From positions 1-29,303 of the forward strand of contig JAEZLW010000195.1 in NCBI GenBank assembly GCA_023415145.1: 29,303 bases of DNA, read 5' to 3'. Shown here piece by piece: positions 16,514 through 23,743 of this stretch. The translations under genes and the position numbers were made by a program. The notes under the pieces are model-generated. The model was not told the DNA's origin. It made no database searches and saw nothing but the letters and a program-made list of their open reading frames with translations. The DNA is from Bacillota bacterium (GTDB taxonomy: Bacteria; Bacillota; Clostridia; Christensenellales; Aristaeellaceae). How positions within the stretch are numbered: the stretch's first letter is position 1; every line of letters begins with the position of its first letter.

Positions 16514-16553
16514 AAAACAAGGGACAACCATCCGATGATTTGTCCCTTGTTTT
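16514..16553. terminator. Bidirectional terminator after AraC gene
   Basis: AAAACAAGGGACAA (16514-16527) is perfectly complementary to TTGTCCCTTGTTTT (16540-16553). With A-runs before and T-runs behind, it works on both strands for the converging AraC and GNAT genes. Confidence 0.85.
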
Positions 16554-16576
16554 CGCAAAGCATATTGTCAGCCCTT

Positions 16577-17380
16577 TTAGCCGATATCGATACCGGGGTA
16601 ATAGCAGGTCGTGCGAATGAATTTCGCCCCAAAGCTTTTTGCCAGTGCACACTGGGCAGCGCTGCGGCGCAATACCAGCGCTTCCACCTGGGTAACGCCT
16701 TCGTCCCGAAGCATATGCATCGCCCTGGTGAGGAGCGCTTTGCCCAGCCCCGCCCTTCTATAGGTAGAACGGATATACAAGGCCGCCAGCGTAGCCCTGT
16801 CCCCGGTTCCGGAAAGCATCACTTCGCCCATGGGCTCATTGTTGCGGTAAATACCCAACGCCAGAAAATGCGGCCGCTGCATGCACTGGCCCAGCGCGTT
16901 CAGATCCAGGGGGGCAATGCGGCACGTATTCATGCGGTTCAGCATGGCCTGCTGCTCAAACTCGCTCCTAAGCGGAACATTGGCAAAAGTAACACCCATG
17001 GGGTTGCTGTCCCCGCCCTCGGGAATGGGGAAGCGCACCAGGTCCTCCGCGTCGTCCAATAAAAACCCGTTGCCAAGAAAAAATTCCATGCCCCTGGCAT
17101 CTTCCGCCGAAAGCTGCGTATAAAGCCTTGTTGGAATGTGAGGGTTTTGGGCCTTCAGTTGACTGACCCGGGCCAACAACGCACCCAAAAGCATATACTG
17201 GCAGGATGGCGGCGCTTCCAACTGCATATAAAGGTGCATAGGCCGCTGCGGGAACATATCCGGCTGATAAAAAGGCATCACATAGCCTGTGCCCTGCTGG
17301 ATATCCATGTCATCCATTACGAAAAACACGTTCTCCGGCGGCAGGCCTTGATATATACCCAACGGATGATATACGCGCAT
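16577..17380 (-). CDS. GNAT-family N-acetyltransferase, probably tandem fold (267 aa)
   Basis: The C-terminal half is a clear acetyl-CoA-dependent GNAT domain: motif A with RRAGLGKALL at 208-217 and a following VEALVLRRSAAQCALAKSFGAKF stretch. The N-terminal half (about 1-115) looks like a degenerate second GNAT fold, with a typical GMEFFLGNGFLL strand-helix. The acceptor is unknown. The reading frame is open further upstream, but I place the start at 17380, 8 bases behind AGGA and downstream of a good promoter. A longer version would cross that promoter and run antisense into the rimO start. It is a single-gene unit divergent from rimO. Confidence 0.82.
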   Translation of the reverse strand: MRVYHPLGIYQGLPPENVFFVMDDMDIQQGTGYVMPFYQPDMFPQRPMHLYMQLEAPPSCQYMLLGALLARVSQLKAQNPHIPTRLYTQLSAEDARGMEFFLGNGFLLDDAEDLVRFPIPEGGDSNPMGVTFANVPLRSEFEQQAMLNRMNTCRIAPLDLNALGQCMQRPHFLALGIYRNNEPMGEVMLSGTGDRATLAALYIRSTYRRAGLGKALLTRAMHMLRDEGVTQVEALVLRRSAAQCALAKSFGAKFIRTTCYYPGIDIG

Positions 17381-17438
17381 CGCGTCCATCCTTTCAAACT
17401 TCTGCGTTTTTCGCGGCCCAAGGCGCGCAGTACGTTTT

Positions 17439-17467
17439 ATTGTACCCCAGCTTGGGGAAATCTGCAA
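17439..17467 (-). promoter_or_regulatory. Promoter of the GNAT gene
   Basis: On the minus strand TTGCAG (17462-17467), 17 bases, then TACAAT (17439-17444). It leaves a leader of about 50 bases and supports the start codon at 17380. Confidence 0.65.
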
Positions 17468-17536
17468 GCAAAAATCGGATTTTGCGCAGGTCCTGGCACA
17501 TACAAAGTGTGCCTTTTTTGAAGAGGCCATTTTTCT

Positions 17537-17565
17537 TTTACTTTCAACAGGCATTATGGTACAAT
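17537..17565 (+). promoter_or_regulatory. Promoter of the rimO-pgsA-cinA-recA operon
   Basis: TTTACT (17537-17542), 17 bases, then TACAAT (17560-17565), about 50 bases upstream of rimO. I see no LexA-type box near it, although recA is in this operon. Confidence 0.65.
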
Positions 17566-17621
17566 ATCTGAGGTATGTAAAAGGATAATCCCCAATTTTT
17601 CCCTCAAAAGGAGTTATGTCA

Positions 17622-18935
17622 ATGCCCGCAACCGTCGGCGTGGTCTCCCTTGGCTGCACGAAAAACCGGGTGGATACCGAGCAAATGCTGGGCATCCTCC
17701 GTCAAAATGGCTATCAAATTATTCCCGATGCGAAAAGTGCCGAGATTCTTATCGTCAACACCTGCGGCTTTATCGAATCGGCAAAAACGGAATCCATCGA
17801 CACCATTTTGGAAATGGCCGAGTATAAAAAAACCGGTGCCTGCCGTTTGCTGGTCGTCACCGGCTGCCTGGCCCAGCGGTATTCCGACGCGCTGATAAAC
17901 GACATGCCTGAAATAGACCTTATCCTTGGCGTCAACCAATATGGGCGGCTGGTATCGGCCATTGAAGGCGCTCTTACCGGCAATCGCAGCGCTTATTGCG
18001 CACCTTCTGAAACCTTTCTGGAGGCCGGGCGGGTGCTGACAACGCCCACATATTCCGCCTACATCCGCATCGGCGACGGCTGCGACAACCGCTGCGCCTT
18101 TTGCGCCATTCCCCTGATCAGGGGCCGCTACCGCTCCAGGCCTATGGAAAGCATTTTAAGCGAAGTGGAAAGCCTTGCCCGCCAGGGTGTCCGTGAGCAC
18201 GTTCTGGTGGCCCAGGATACCACCCGCTACGGCACCGACTGGCAAAAGACATCCCTGCTGCCGGAGCTTATGCAAAAGGCCGCCCAAATCGATGGCGTGG
18301 ATTGGCTAAGGGTTTTATATTGCTATCCGGATGAAGCGGATATTGCGCTGCTTAACACCATGGCGAATACGTCCAATATCTGCAAGTATCTTGATCTGCC
18401 CATACAGCATATCGATGATAAAATATTACGCCGCATGCGCAGGCGCGGCGACCCCAAACACATCCGAGCATTGCTTACGGCTGCCCGAGAGCGGGGTTTT
18501 GCACTGCGCACCTCCATCATCGTAGGGTTTCCCGGCGAAACAGAGGATGATTTCACCCGCCTTTGTGCCTTTTTGCAGGAGATTCGGTTTGACCGCCTGG
18601 GTGCTTTCGCCTTCTCCCCCGAGGAGGGAACGCCGGCATTGGATATGGAGGATCAGGTTCCTCCGGACATACGGGAAGAGCGGCTGGACAAGCTGATGAA
18701 GCTGCAGGCCTCCATTTCCCAAAGCCGCAATCAGCTTCGGGTGGGCCAAACAGCAAAGGTTCTCGTCACCGGCGACCGGGGGAACGGCTTGTACGCCGGC
18801 CGCTCGGAATGGGAAGCCCCTGAGATCGATGGGGAAATTCTGTTTACTTCACCTATGCCCCTGACATTGGGGACTTTTTGTGATGTCCATATCATAAAGG
18901 CCAAAACCTACGACCTGATGGGAGAAAAAGCATGA
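17622..18935 (+). CDS. rimO: Ribosomal protein S12 methylthiotransferase RimO
   Basis: A radical-SAM enzyme that adds a methylthio group to a conserved aspartate of ribosomal protein S12. The N-terminal MTTase domain carries the three cluster cysteines Cys12 (SLGCTKNRVD), Cys48 (NTCGF) and Cys82 (TGCLAQRY). The radical-SAM motif is Cys154-x3-Cys158-x2-Cys161 in GDGCDNRCAFCAIP. A TRAM domain closes the protein from about residue 370. The 437-aa length is normal. An in-frame ATG at 17616 is only two bases behind the AAAGGAG, so the ATG at 17622 (8-base spacing) is the better start. The GCDNRC motif and S-L-G-C-T-K-N-R-V-D beginning point to RimO rather than MiaB. It overlaps pgsA by 4 bases. 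Confidence 0.95.
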   Translation: MPATVGVVSLGCTKNRVDTEQMLGILRQNGYQIIPDAKSAEILIVNTCGFIESAKTESIDTILEMAEYKKTGACRLLVVTGCLAQRYSDALINDMPEIDLILGVNQYGRLVSAIEGALTGNRSAYCAPSETFLEAGRVLTTPTYSAYIRIGDGCDNRCAFCAIPLIRGRYRSRPMESILSEVESLARQGVREHVLVAQDTTRYGTDWQKTSLLPELMQKAAQIDGVDWLRVLYCYPDEADIALLNTMANTSNICKYLDLPIQHIDDKILRRMRRRGDPKHIRALLTAARERGFALRTSIIVGFPGETEDDFTRLCAFLQEIRFDRLGAFAFSPEEGTPALDMEDQVPPDIREERLDKLMKLQASISQSRNQLRVGQTAKVLVTGDRGNGLYAGRSEWEAPEIDGEILFTSPMPLTLGTFCDVHIIKAKTYDLMGEKA

Positions 18936-19477
18936 ACCTGCCCAATCGCCTGTCCCTTTTGCGCATTGTGCTGATCCCAGTATTTTTGGGGCTGAAGTAC
19001 GTTGGAACGACGATTTTTGACGTACTGGCCCTTGTTGTCTTCCTCTTTGCCTCCTTTACCGATTTTCTGGACGGGCACATCGCCCGCTCCCGGAACCTGG
19101 TGACTGATTTTGGCAAGTTTGTTGACCCGGTGGCCGACAAGCTGCTGGTGCTCAGTGCTTTGATCCTGCTTACCGCCCAGGGTCAAATTTCCGCCTGGAT
19201 GGTCATCATCGTGCTGGCCCGTGAGCTTGCGGTGGATGGGTTGCGCATGGTAGCTGCGTTGAAGGGCCGCGTTATTGCCGCAGGAAAGCTGGGCAAAATC
19301 AAAACTGTATCCCAGATGGCCGTCATCTCCCTTGCGATTGTCGGCAACTGGCCCTTCGGGCCATTTCCCATGAAAGATATTCTCTCTTATGTCATGGTGG
19401 CCTTCACCCTCTGGTCAGGAGTTGATTATTTCATCAAAAACCGGTCTGTGCTGTCAGCAAAGGAGGAGCAGAAATGA
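18932..19477 (+). CDS. pgsA: CDP-diacylglycerol-glycerol-3-phosphate phosphatidyltransferase
   Basis: An integral membrane enzyme that makes phosphatidylglycerol phosphate from CDP-diacylglycerol and glycerol 3-phosphate, the first step to phosphatidylglycerol. The CDP-alcohol phosphotransferase signature is complete: Asp44, Asp47-Gly48, Ala51-Arg52, Gly61, Asp65 and Asp69. Several hydrophobic helices fill the 181 residues, the usual length. ATGA overlaps link it to rimO upstream and cinA downstream, so the three are translationally coupled. Confidence 0.95.
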   Translation: MNLPNRLSLLRIVLIPVFLGLKYVGTTIFDVLALVVFLFASFTDFLDGHIARSRNLVTDFGKFVDPVADKLLVLSALILLTAQGQISAWMVIIVLARELAVDGLRMVAALKGRVIAAGKLGKIKTVSQMAVISLAIVGNWPFGPFPMKDILSYVMVAFTLWSGVDYFIKNRSVLSAKEEQK

Positions 19478-20736
19478 TTGCCGAGATTCTTTGCGTAGGC
19501 ACGGAGCTTTTGATGGGTCAAATTGTGAACACCAATGCACAGTTTTTGAGCAGGCGCTTGAGCGAGTTGGGCGTAAGCTGCTATCACCAGACCACCGTAG
19601 GTGACAATGACTTAAGATTGCAGGCAGCATACAGGCTGGCATTAAGCCGTGCGGATGTGGTAATCACTTCCGGCGGGCTCGGACCCACGGTGGACGACAT
19701 CACAAAGCGTTCTGCCGCAAAGGTACTTCAAAAGCCCCTGGTTCTTCGCCCCGAGGCAGAGGAAATGGTTCGGGCACGCTTCGCCCTTTTATGCCGCCCC
19801 ATGGCGGAAAACAACCTTTCCCAGGCCATGTTCACCCCCGATACCACCGTACTTTTTAACCCCAACGGCACAGCGCCCGGAGCCCTTGTACCCGCTGGCG
19901 ACGGTAAGGTGATCTTTCACCTGCCCGGTCCGCCCATCGAGCTGGAACCGATGTTTGACCTGCACATAGCCCCATGGCTCGAAAAACATAGCCATGTATG
20001 CTTTGAAAGCCGCTACATCCGCATCTTCGGCATGGGCGAAAGCGATGTGGACGCGAGGCTTTCCGATCTGGAAGAAATGGGAAACCCCACCCTTTCGCCC
20101 TATTGCTCCCTGGGCGAGGTACAGCTCCGGGCCACTGCCGCAGCCGCAACGAAAGATGAGGCCTTGGCGTTATTGCTGCCCAGGGTCAACGAGGTCAAAG
20201 CCCGCCTGGGTGATGTGGTGTATTCCGTAGACCCTGACAATAGAGGCTCCCTGGCCGCTGCAGCCATGGCTGTGCTTCAAGAAAAAGGCCTCACCATCGC
20301 CGTGGCCGAGAGCCTGACCGGCGGCATGATCTGTGAAGCACTGACGAACATCCCCGGCGCGTCGAACGTACTTCTGGGCGGATTCGTCACCTATACGGAG
20401 CAAATGAAGATGGGAATGCTGAATGTTTCGGAGGAAATCCTTACAACCCACGGTGCTGTCAGCGAAGAATGTGCCAGGGCTATGGCGGAAAATGCCAGGA
20501 AAATCGCCGGCAGTGACCTTTGTGTATCGGCCACGGGTTTTGCAGGGCCGGACGGCGGTACCTTCGAAGCGCCGGTGGGAACCGTGTTTATTGGGCTGGC
20601 AACCAAAGAAGGCGTGACCGTAACAAAGCTCCGCATGATGGGCAGCCGCTACCGCATCCGTACAATGTCCACCCTGCACGCTCTTAATGCCCTGCGCCTT
20701 GCCGCGGTGGCATCACATGGTATCAGGCATTCATAA
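19474..20736 (+). CDS. cinA: CinA: competence/damage-inducible protein, NMN deamidase type
   Basis: A two-domain protein of 420 aa. The N-terminal MoCF-like domain (about 1-170) shows GTELL at 9-13 and TSGGLGPTVDD at 65-75; in studied members this part has ADP-ribose pyrophosphatase activity. The C-terminal CinA domain (about 260-415; AVAESLTGGMICEALTNIPGAS, then ATGFAGPDGG) matches the nicotinamide-mononucleotide deamidase family that recycles pyridine nucleotides. In many Gram-positive bacteria the gene lies directly before recA, as here, and was first seen as competence-induced. The start overlaps the pgsA stop by 4 bases. Confidence 0.95.
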   Translation: MIAEILCVGTELLMGQIVNTNAQFLSRRLSELGVSCYHQTTVGDNDLRLQAAYRLALSRADVVITSGGLGPTVDDITKRSAAKVLQKPLVLRPEAEEMVRARFALLCRPMAENNLSQAMFTPDTTVLFNPNGTAPGALVPAGDGKVIFHLPGPPIELEPMFDLHIAPWLEKHSHVCFESRYIRIFGMGESDVDARLSDLEEMGNPTLSPYCSLGEVQLRATAAAATKDEALALLLPRVNEVKARLGDVVYSVDPDNRGSLAAAAMAVLQEKGLTIAVAESLTGGMICEALTNIPGASNVLLGGFVTYTEQMKMGMLNVSEEILTTHGAVSEECARAMAENARKIAGSDLCVSATGFAGPDGGTFEAPVGTVFIGLATKEGVTVTKLRMMGSRYRIRTMSTLHALNALRLAAVASHGIRHS

Positions 20737-20754
20737 GAAAGGCGGGATCACTCC

Positions 20755-21858
20755 ATGGCAAAAAAGGAAGCGCTGGAAAAGAAAGAGAAAACAACCGTGG
20801 CCGTTCATCAGGAGGAAAAGCTGCGTGCCCTGGAATCCGCACTAAGCGCGCTGGACAAGCAGTTTGGCAAAGGCTCCGTTATGAAGCTGGGTGATACCGC
20901 CCGCAGCGGCGGCATTGCCGTAATCCCCACCGGCTGCCTGGATCTGGACATGGCGCTGGGTGTGGGGGGCCTGCCCCGCGGGCGTGTGGTGGAAATCTTC
21001 GGGCCGGAGTCCTCTGGTAAAACCACCGTAGCATTGCATGTGGTTGCTGAGGCGCAGCGTCAGGGCGGCATTGCCGCTTTTGTGGACGCGGAGCATGCCC
21101 TGGACCCCGCTTATGCCAAAAAGCTAGGCGTGAATATTGATGAGCTGTACATTTCCCAGCCGGATACCGGCGAGCAGGCGCTGGAAATTGCAGAAGCGCT
21201 GGTTCGCTCCGGCGCCATCGACGTGGTGGTGATCGATTCCGTGGCTGCGCTGGTGCCTAAGGCTGAAATCGACGGTGAAATGGGCGACAGTTTTGTGGGC
21301 TTGCAGGCCAGGCTCATGAGCCAGGCGCTGCGCAAGCTGGCAGGCGTGATCTCCAAAACCAACGCCGTCACCATTTTCATCAACCAGCTTCGGGAAAAGG
21401 TTGGCGTCATGTACGGCAATCCGGAGACGACACCGGGTGGCAGAGCGCTGAAGTTCTATGCCAGTGTTCGGCTGGACGTACGCAAAGGTGAGCAGCTGAA
21501 GACCGGTGCCGAAGTCATAGGCAACCGCACCAAGGTGAAGGTGGTCAAGAACAAGGTAGCCCCGCCCTTCCGCGTATGCGAGTTTGACATCATCTATGGC
21601 CAGGGCATCAGCAGGGAAGGCTCACTGCTTGATATGGCCGTGGCGCGGGATATCATACACAAAAGCGGCGCGTGGTTCAGTTACAACGATCAGCGCATCG
21701 GCCAGGGCCGGGAAAGCGCCAAGCAATACCTAAAGGACAATGCGGAGATCGCCCGTGAGATCGAAGCCATGATCCGCAAGGAAATGCTCAGCACATCCAC
21801 AGCAGCCACAGCGGAAGTATCGGACGATGATGATCCCGCACTGCTTGACGAGGAATAA
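20755..21858 (+). CDS. recA: Recombinase RecA
   Basis: The DNA strand-exchange protein of homologous recombination and co-protease for LexA. The Walker A motif GPESSGKTT lies at 83-91, and the DNA-binding loops are in the conserved EIDGEMGDSFVGLQARLMSQALRK and NQLREKVGVMYGNPETTPGG regions. The acidic C-terminal tail (DDDDPALLDEE) is normal. At 367 aa it is slightly longer than average because of an N-terminal extension of about 15 residues rich in Lys and Glu. It is the last gene of the rimO operon, 18 bases after cinA. No recX follows; instead the hairpin of a structured repeat begins 4 bases after the stop and probably ends the transcript. Confidence 0.98.
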   Translation: MAKKEALEKKEKTTVAVHQEEKLRALESALSALDKQFGKGSVMKLGDTARSGGIAVIPTGCLDLDMALGVGGLPRGRVVEIFGPESSGKTTVALHVVAEAQRQGGIAAFVDAEHALDPAYAKKLGVNIDELYISQPDTGEQALEIAEALVRSGAIDVVVIDSVAALVPKAEIDGEMGDSFVGLQARLMSQALRKLAGVISKTNAVTIFINQLREKVGVMYGNPETTPGGRALKFYASVRLDVRKGEQLKTGAEVIGNRTKVKVVKNKVAPPFRVCEFDIIYGQGISREGSLLDMAVARDIIHKSGAWFSYNDQRIGQGRESAKQYLKDNAEIAREIEAMIRKEMLSTSTAATAEVSDDDDPALLDEE

Positions 21859-21861
21859 TTA

Positions 21862-22054
21862 ATCGAGAAAATGACGGTGTCATTTTCTCGATTTCGCACT
21901 TTTCACCTGCAGCCTGACGCATTGTCCTGCGCTATGCTTGGACAATGCTGGCTGCGGTCGGTGAAAAGTGTAAGGAAAGCTTGCTACGCAAGCGCCCCGC
22001 GCGCCCGGCAAAGCCGGGCGACACGATTACAAATGAAGGGGTTCCACCCCTTCA
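21862..22054 (+). repeat. Structured intergenic repeat, copy A
   Basis: Read from the recA side it holds five hairpins in order. (1) CGAGAAAATGAC/GTCATTTTCTCG at about 21862-21892. (2) A long arm with 11 bp (21897-21907 with 21960-21970), then GCAGCC/GGCTGC (21909-21914, 21950-21955) and a 9-bp tip stem (21919-21927, 21940-21948). (3) GCTTGC-TAC-GCAAGC (21979-21993). (4) CGCCCGGC-AAA-GCCGGGCG (22002-22020). (5) TGAAGGGG/CCCCTTCA (22034-22054). Copies B and C share this order and the blocks GTAAGGAA-GCTTGC and GGCRAAGCCRG. Hairpin 1, 4 bases after the recA stop, may act as its terminator. Confidence 0.85.
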
Positions 22055-22138
22055 ATGCATCCCTATAAATTTGTCTGAATTTTATCTATACACTGGGCGG
22101 CAGTTATTTTAACTACCGTTTTTCAATTTTTCCACTCT

Positions 22139-22335
22139 GGGGAGCAACGAGGGGGCCGCAGCCTCCTCGTTTATAATCATCTCGACCGGCTTCGCCGGTC
22201 GGGCGGGTCGCTTGCGGAGCAAGCATTCCTTACGCTTTTTGCTGACCGCAGCCGCACTGACCTAGCGAAGCAAAGAACAGTGCGGCTGCAAGCAAAAAGC
22301 GCAATGCCGAGAAAACGAATCTTCGTTTTCTCGGC
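22139..22335 (-). repeat. Structured intergenic repeat, copy B
   Basis: Same plan as copy A on the opposite strand, so A and B face each other with their GC-rich ends across an AT-rich gap (22055-22138). From the SH3-gene side: hairpin 1 GCCGAGAAAACGAA/TTCGTTTTCTCGGC (22306-22335), long arm 11 bp (22233-22243 with 22291-22301), then a contiguous 12-bp inner stem (22248-22259 with 22278-22289). Hairpins 3 (GCTTGC/GCAAGC) and 4 (GACCGGC-TTC-GCCGGTC) follow, and hairpin 5 is at about 22145-22171. Hairpin 1 begins 8 bases after the stop codon of the SH3 gene. The arm sequences differ from copy A but remain self-complementary. Confidence 0.85.
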
Positions 22336-22342
22336 AGCACCA

Positions 22343-23035
22343 TCAGTAGCTTACATCCGCCATCTTGATATAGGCAATGGCCTCCCCATAACGGATCACA
22401 TACCAGTCGCCTTCCGATCCCAATATTTCCACTGATGCGCCAATATTCAGCGTCTTCACAGAGGTCCAGTTGGTACCGGGGCCGGTGCGTGTGGTGGTCC
22501 TTTTCGTTACGGTTCCTGTGGTGGGTACGATGAAATCCCAGCTTTCAAGATCCTCATCCAGCCACACCTTGGCAGATTTGGGAATCGCGGCTGCTGCTTC
22601 CCGGAGGCTTACCACCCAATACTTATCCAATTGTGCGATCACCGTAAGCCTGGTGTATTTGGTCAGCGAACCGACCCTTTTGCTTCCGGAAGAAGGATAG
22701 GCATATGCCGCCGTATTGCTGTTACGCAGCGTAATATGCATTGGGTTTTCAACCACATAATAGTTGAGCAGCCAGCCGTTGATGGTTTGAGATGTCTTCA
22801 TGTCAAAATAGGCGATATACAGCCACTCTTCCCACCGGTCCAGTATTTCGAACGTTTCACCGTTGTGCAGGCTCCTGATCGTGGCGGAGCCGGTGGTATG
22901 GCCTTGACGCAAGGTAACGTTCTGGCTGATTACTTTTCCCGTTTCAACCGCCGGTAAATCTGCCCATGCGGGCAAGACCACCGACATTACTGTCACAACC
23001 ACCAGCACAGCCGCCAACCAGATTTTTCTCCTCAT
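22343..23035 (-). CDS. Exported protein with SH3-like repeats (230 aa)
   Basis: A Sec signal peptide (MRRKIW, then a Val-rich core, cut near AWA-D at 25) is followed by about three SH3-like repeats at 32-95, 98-160 and 173-228. The third (TTTRTGPGTNWTSVKTLNIGASVEILGSEGDWYVIRYG) is the clearest. No enzyme domain is present, so it is probably a wall-binding or surface-sensing protein like the one at 10383. The frame is open 19 codons further upstream, but the ATG at 23035 has AGGAGGAG in front and starts the signal peptide. It converges on recA; the interval between them is filled by repeats A and B. Confidence 0.83.
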   Translation of the reverse strand: MRRKIWLAAVLVVVTVMSVVLPAWADLPAVETGKVISQNVTLRQGHTTGSATIRSLHNGETFEILDRWEEWLYIAYFDMKTSQTINGWLLNYYVVENPMHITLRNSNTAAYAYPSSGSKRVGSLTKYTRLTVIAQLDKYWVVSLREAAAAIPKSAKVWLDEDLESWDFIVPTTGTVTKRTTTRTGPGTNWTSVKTLNIGASVEILGSEGDWYVIRYGEAIAYIKMADVSY

Positions 23036-23261
23036 GCGAACTCCTCCTTTATTATTATCTATTCGTTCATTTGTTGTTTTTCCGGCTTGCATCCGGATAC
23101 AATCAATTAACGCTTTACGTTTCCAAATTCCTGCCGGTTTTGGAAAAACAGTTGTTTGTTCCCCCCATATCGTGTGTCAAAATATTCCTGTTCCATAGAA
23201 CTATCTTTATGCAAACTGCCATTTATCCGGACCATGTATTTTGGCAATGGAACAATTTTTC

Positions 23262-23290
23262 TTGACAGATGATGTGCCGACCGTTACAAT
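23262..23290 (+). promoter_or_regulatory. Sigma-A promoter upstream of rny
   Basis: TTGACA (23262-23267), 17 bases, then TACAAT (23285-23290), close to consensus. It implies a start near 23297 and a leader of about 450 bases before rny, unless it drives a separate small RNA. Confidence 0.75.
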
Positions 23291-23296
23291 GATTAT

Positions 23297-23743
23297 GATC
23301 GGCTGAAAAGGCGTTTCTGGCCTACGCATCGAAGCGCCTGCGCTGTTTTTCGTATAAAGCAACCATTCCTTTTCTTCTCCGTTGCGGGGTATTTTTTGCT
23401 CCGATGCGGTTTGTATGGAAGAGCGGGCGGATGGCAGGATAAGGGAGCAACATTTCATGCGCCCCAGCCCGGTTTGTGTAAATCCGGGTGATGCCTTGTT
23501 CCACCGCCTGATATCGGCATAGCAGCAAAATGGTGAATGCTTGTGCATTCCCGTTTATGTGGGTAGTGTGTCGGGGGCGTTTTCTCCCGTACATACAGGT
23601 GTGCGAATCGACCAGCAAACAGATGAACCCGTGGTGCGCGAAAAAACAGCCGGCCGTGCAGGAATTTCCTGTACGGCTTTCGTCGTTCCCGAAAGACCTT
23701 GGACTCACGTATAGAAGAAAATTTGAAAAAGGAGGAGATCGTA
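23297..23743 (+). other. Long structured leader of rny or separate small RNA
   Basis: No convincing gene lies in these roughly 450 bases. Visible structure: AGGCGTTTC/GAAGCGCCT (23309-23339) with a T5 run 7 bases later; GGCGG and CCGCC flanking a hairpin CCCGG-CCGGG in the middle; and GCCGTGCAGGA/TCCTGTACGGC (23653-23677). On the minus strand the last hairpin is followed by six T after a short gap. I did not recognise RNase P RNA, tmRNA, 6S or a known riboswitch. Confidence 0.45.

Noticed and set aside
17381..17695. N-terminal extension of the GNAT gene up to 17695
   Set aside because: It would cross the GNAT promoter and run antisense into rimO; the residues look non-coding and a ribosome binding site supports 17380.
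20364..20377. CGAAC half-site inside cinA as a LexA box for recA
   Set aside because: The second half does not match the CGAAC-N4-GTTCG pattern, and the site lies about 390 bases upstream of recA inside a coding region.
21862..22335. CRISPR array or integron-like site
   Set aside because: There are no regularly spaced identical repeats with unique spacers and no cas or integrase gene; the repeats are inverted copies of one larger structured unit.
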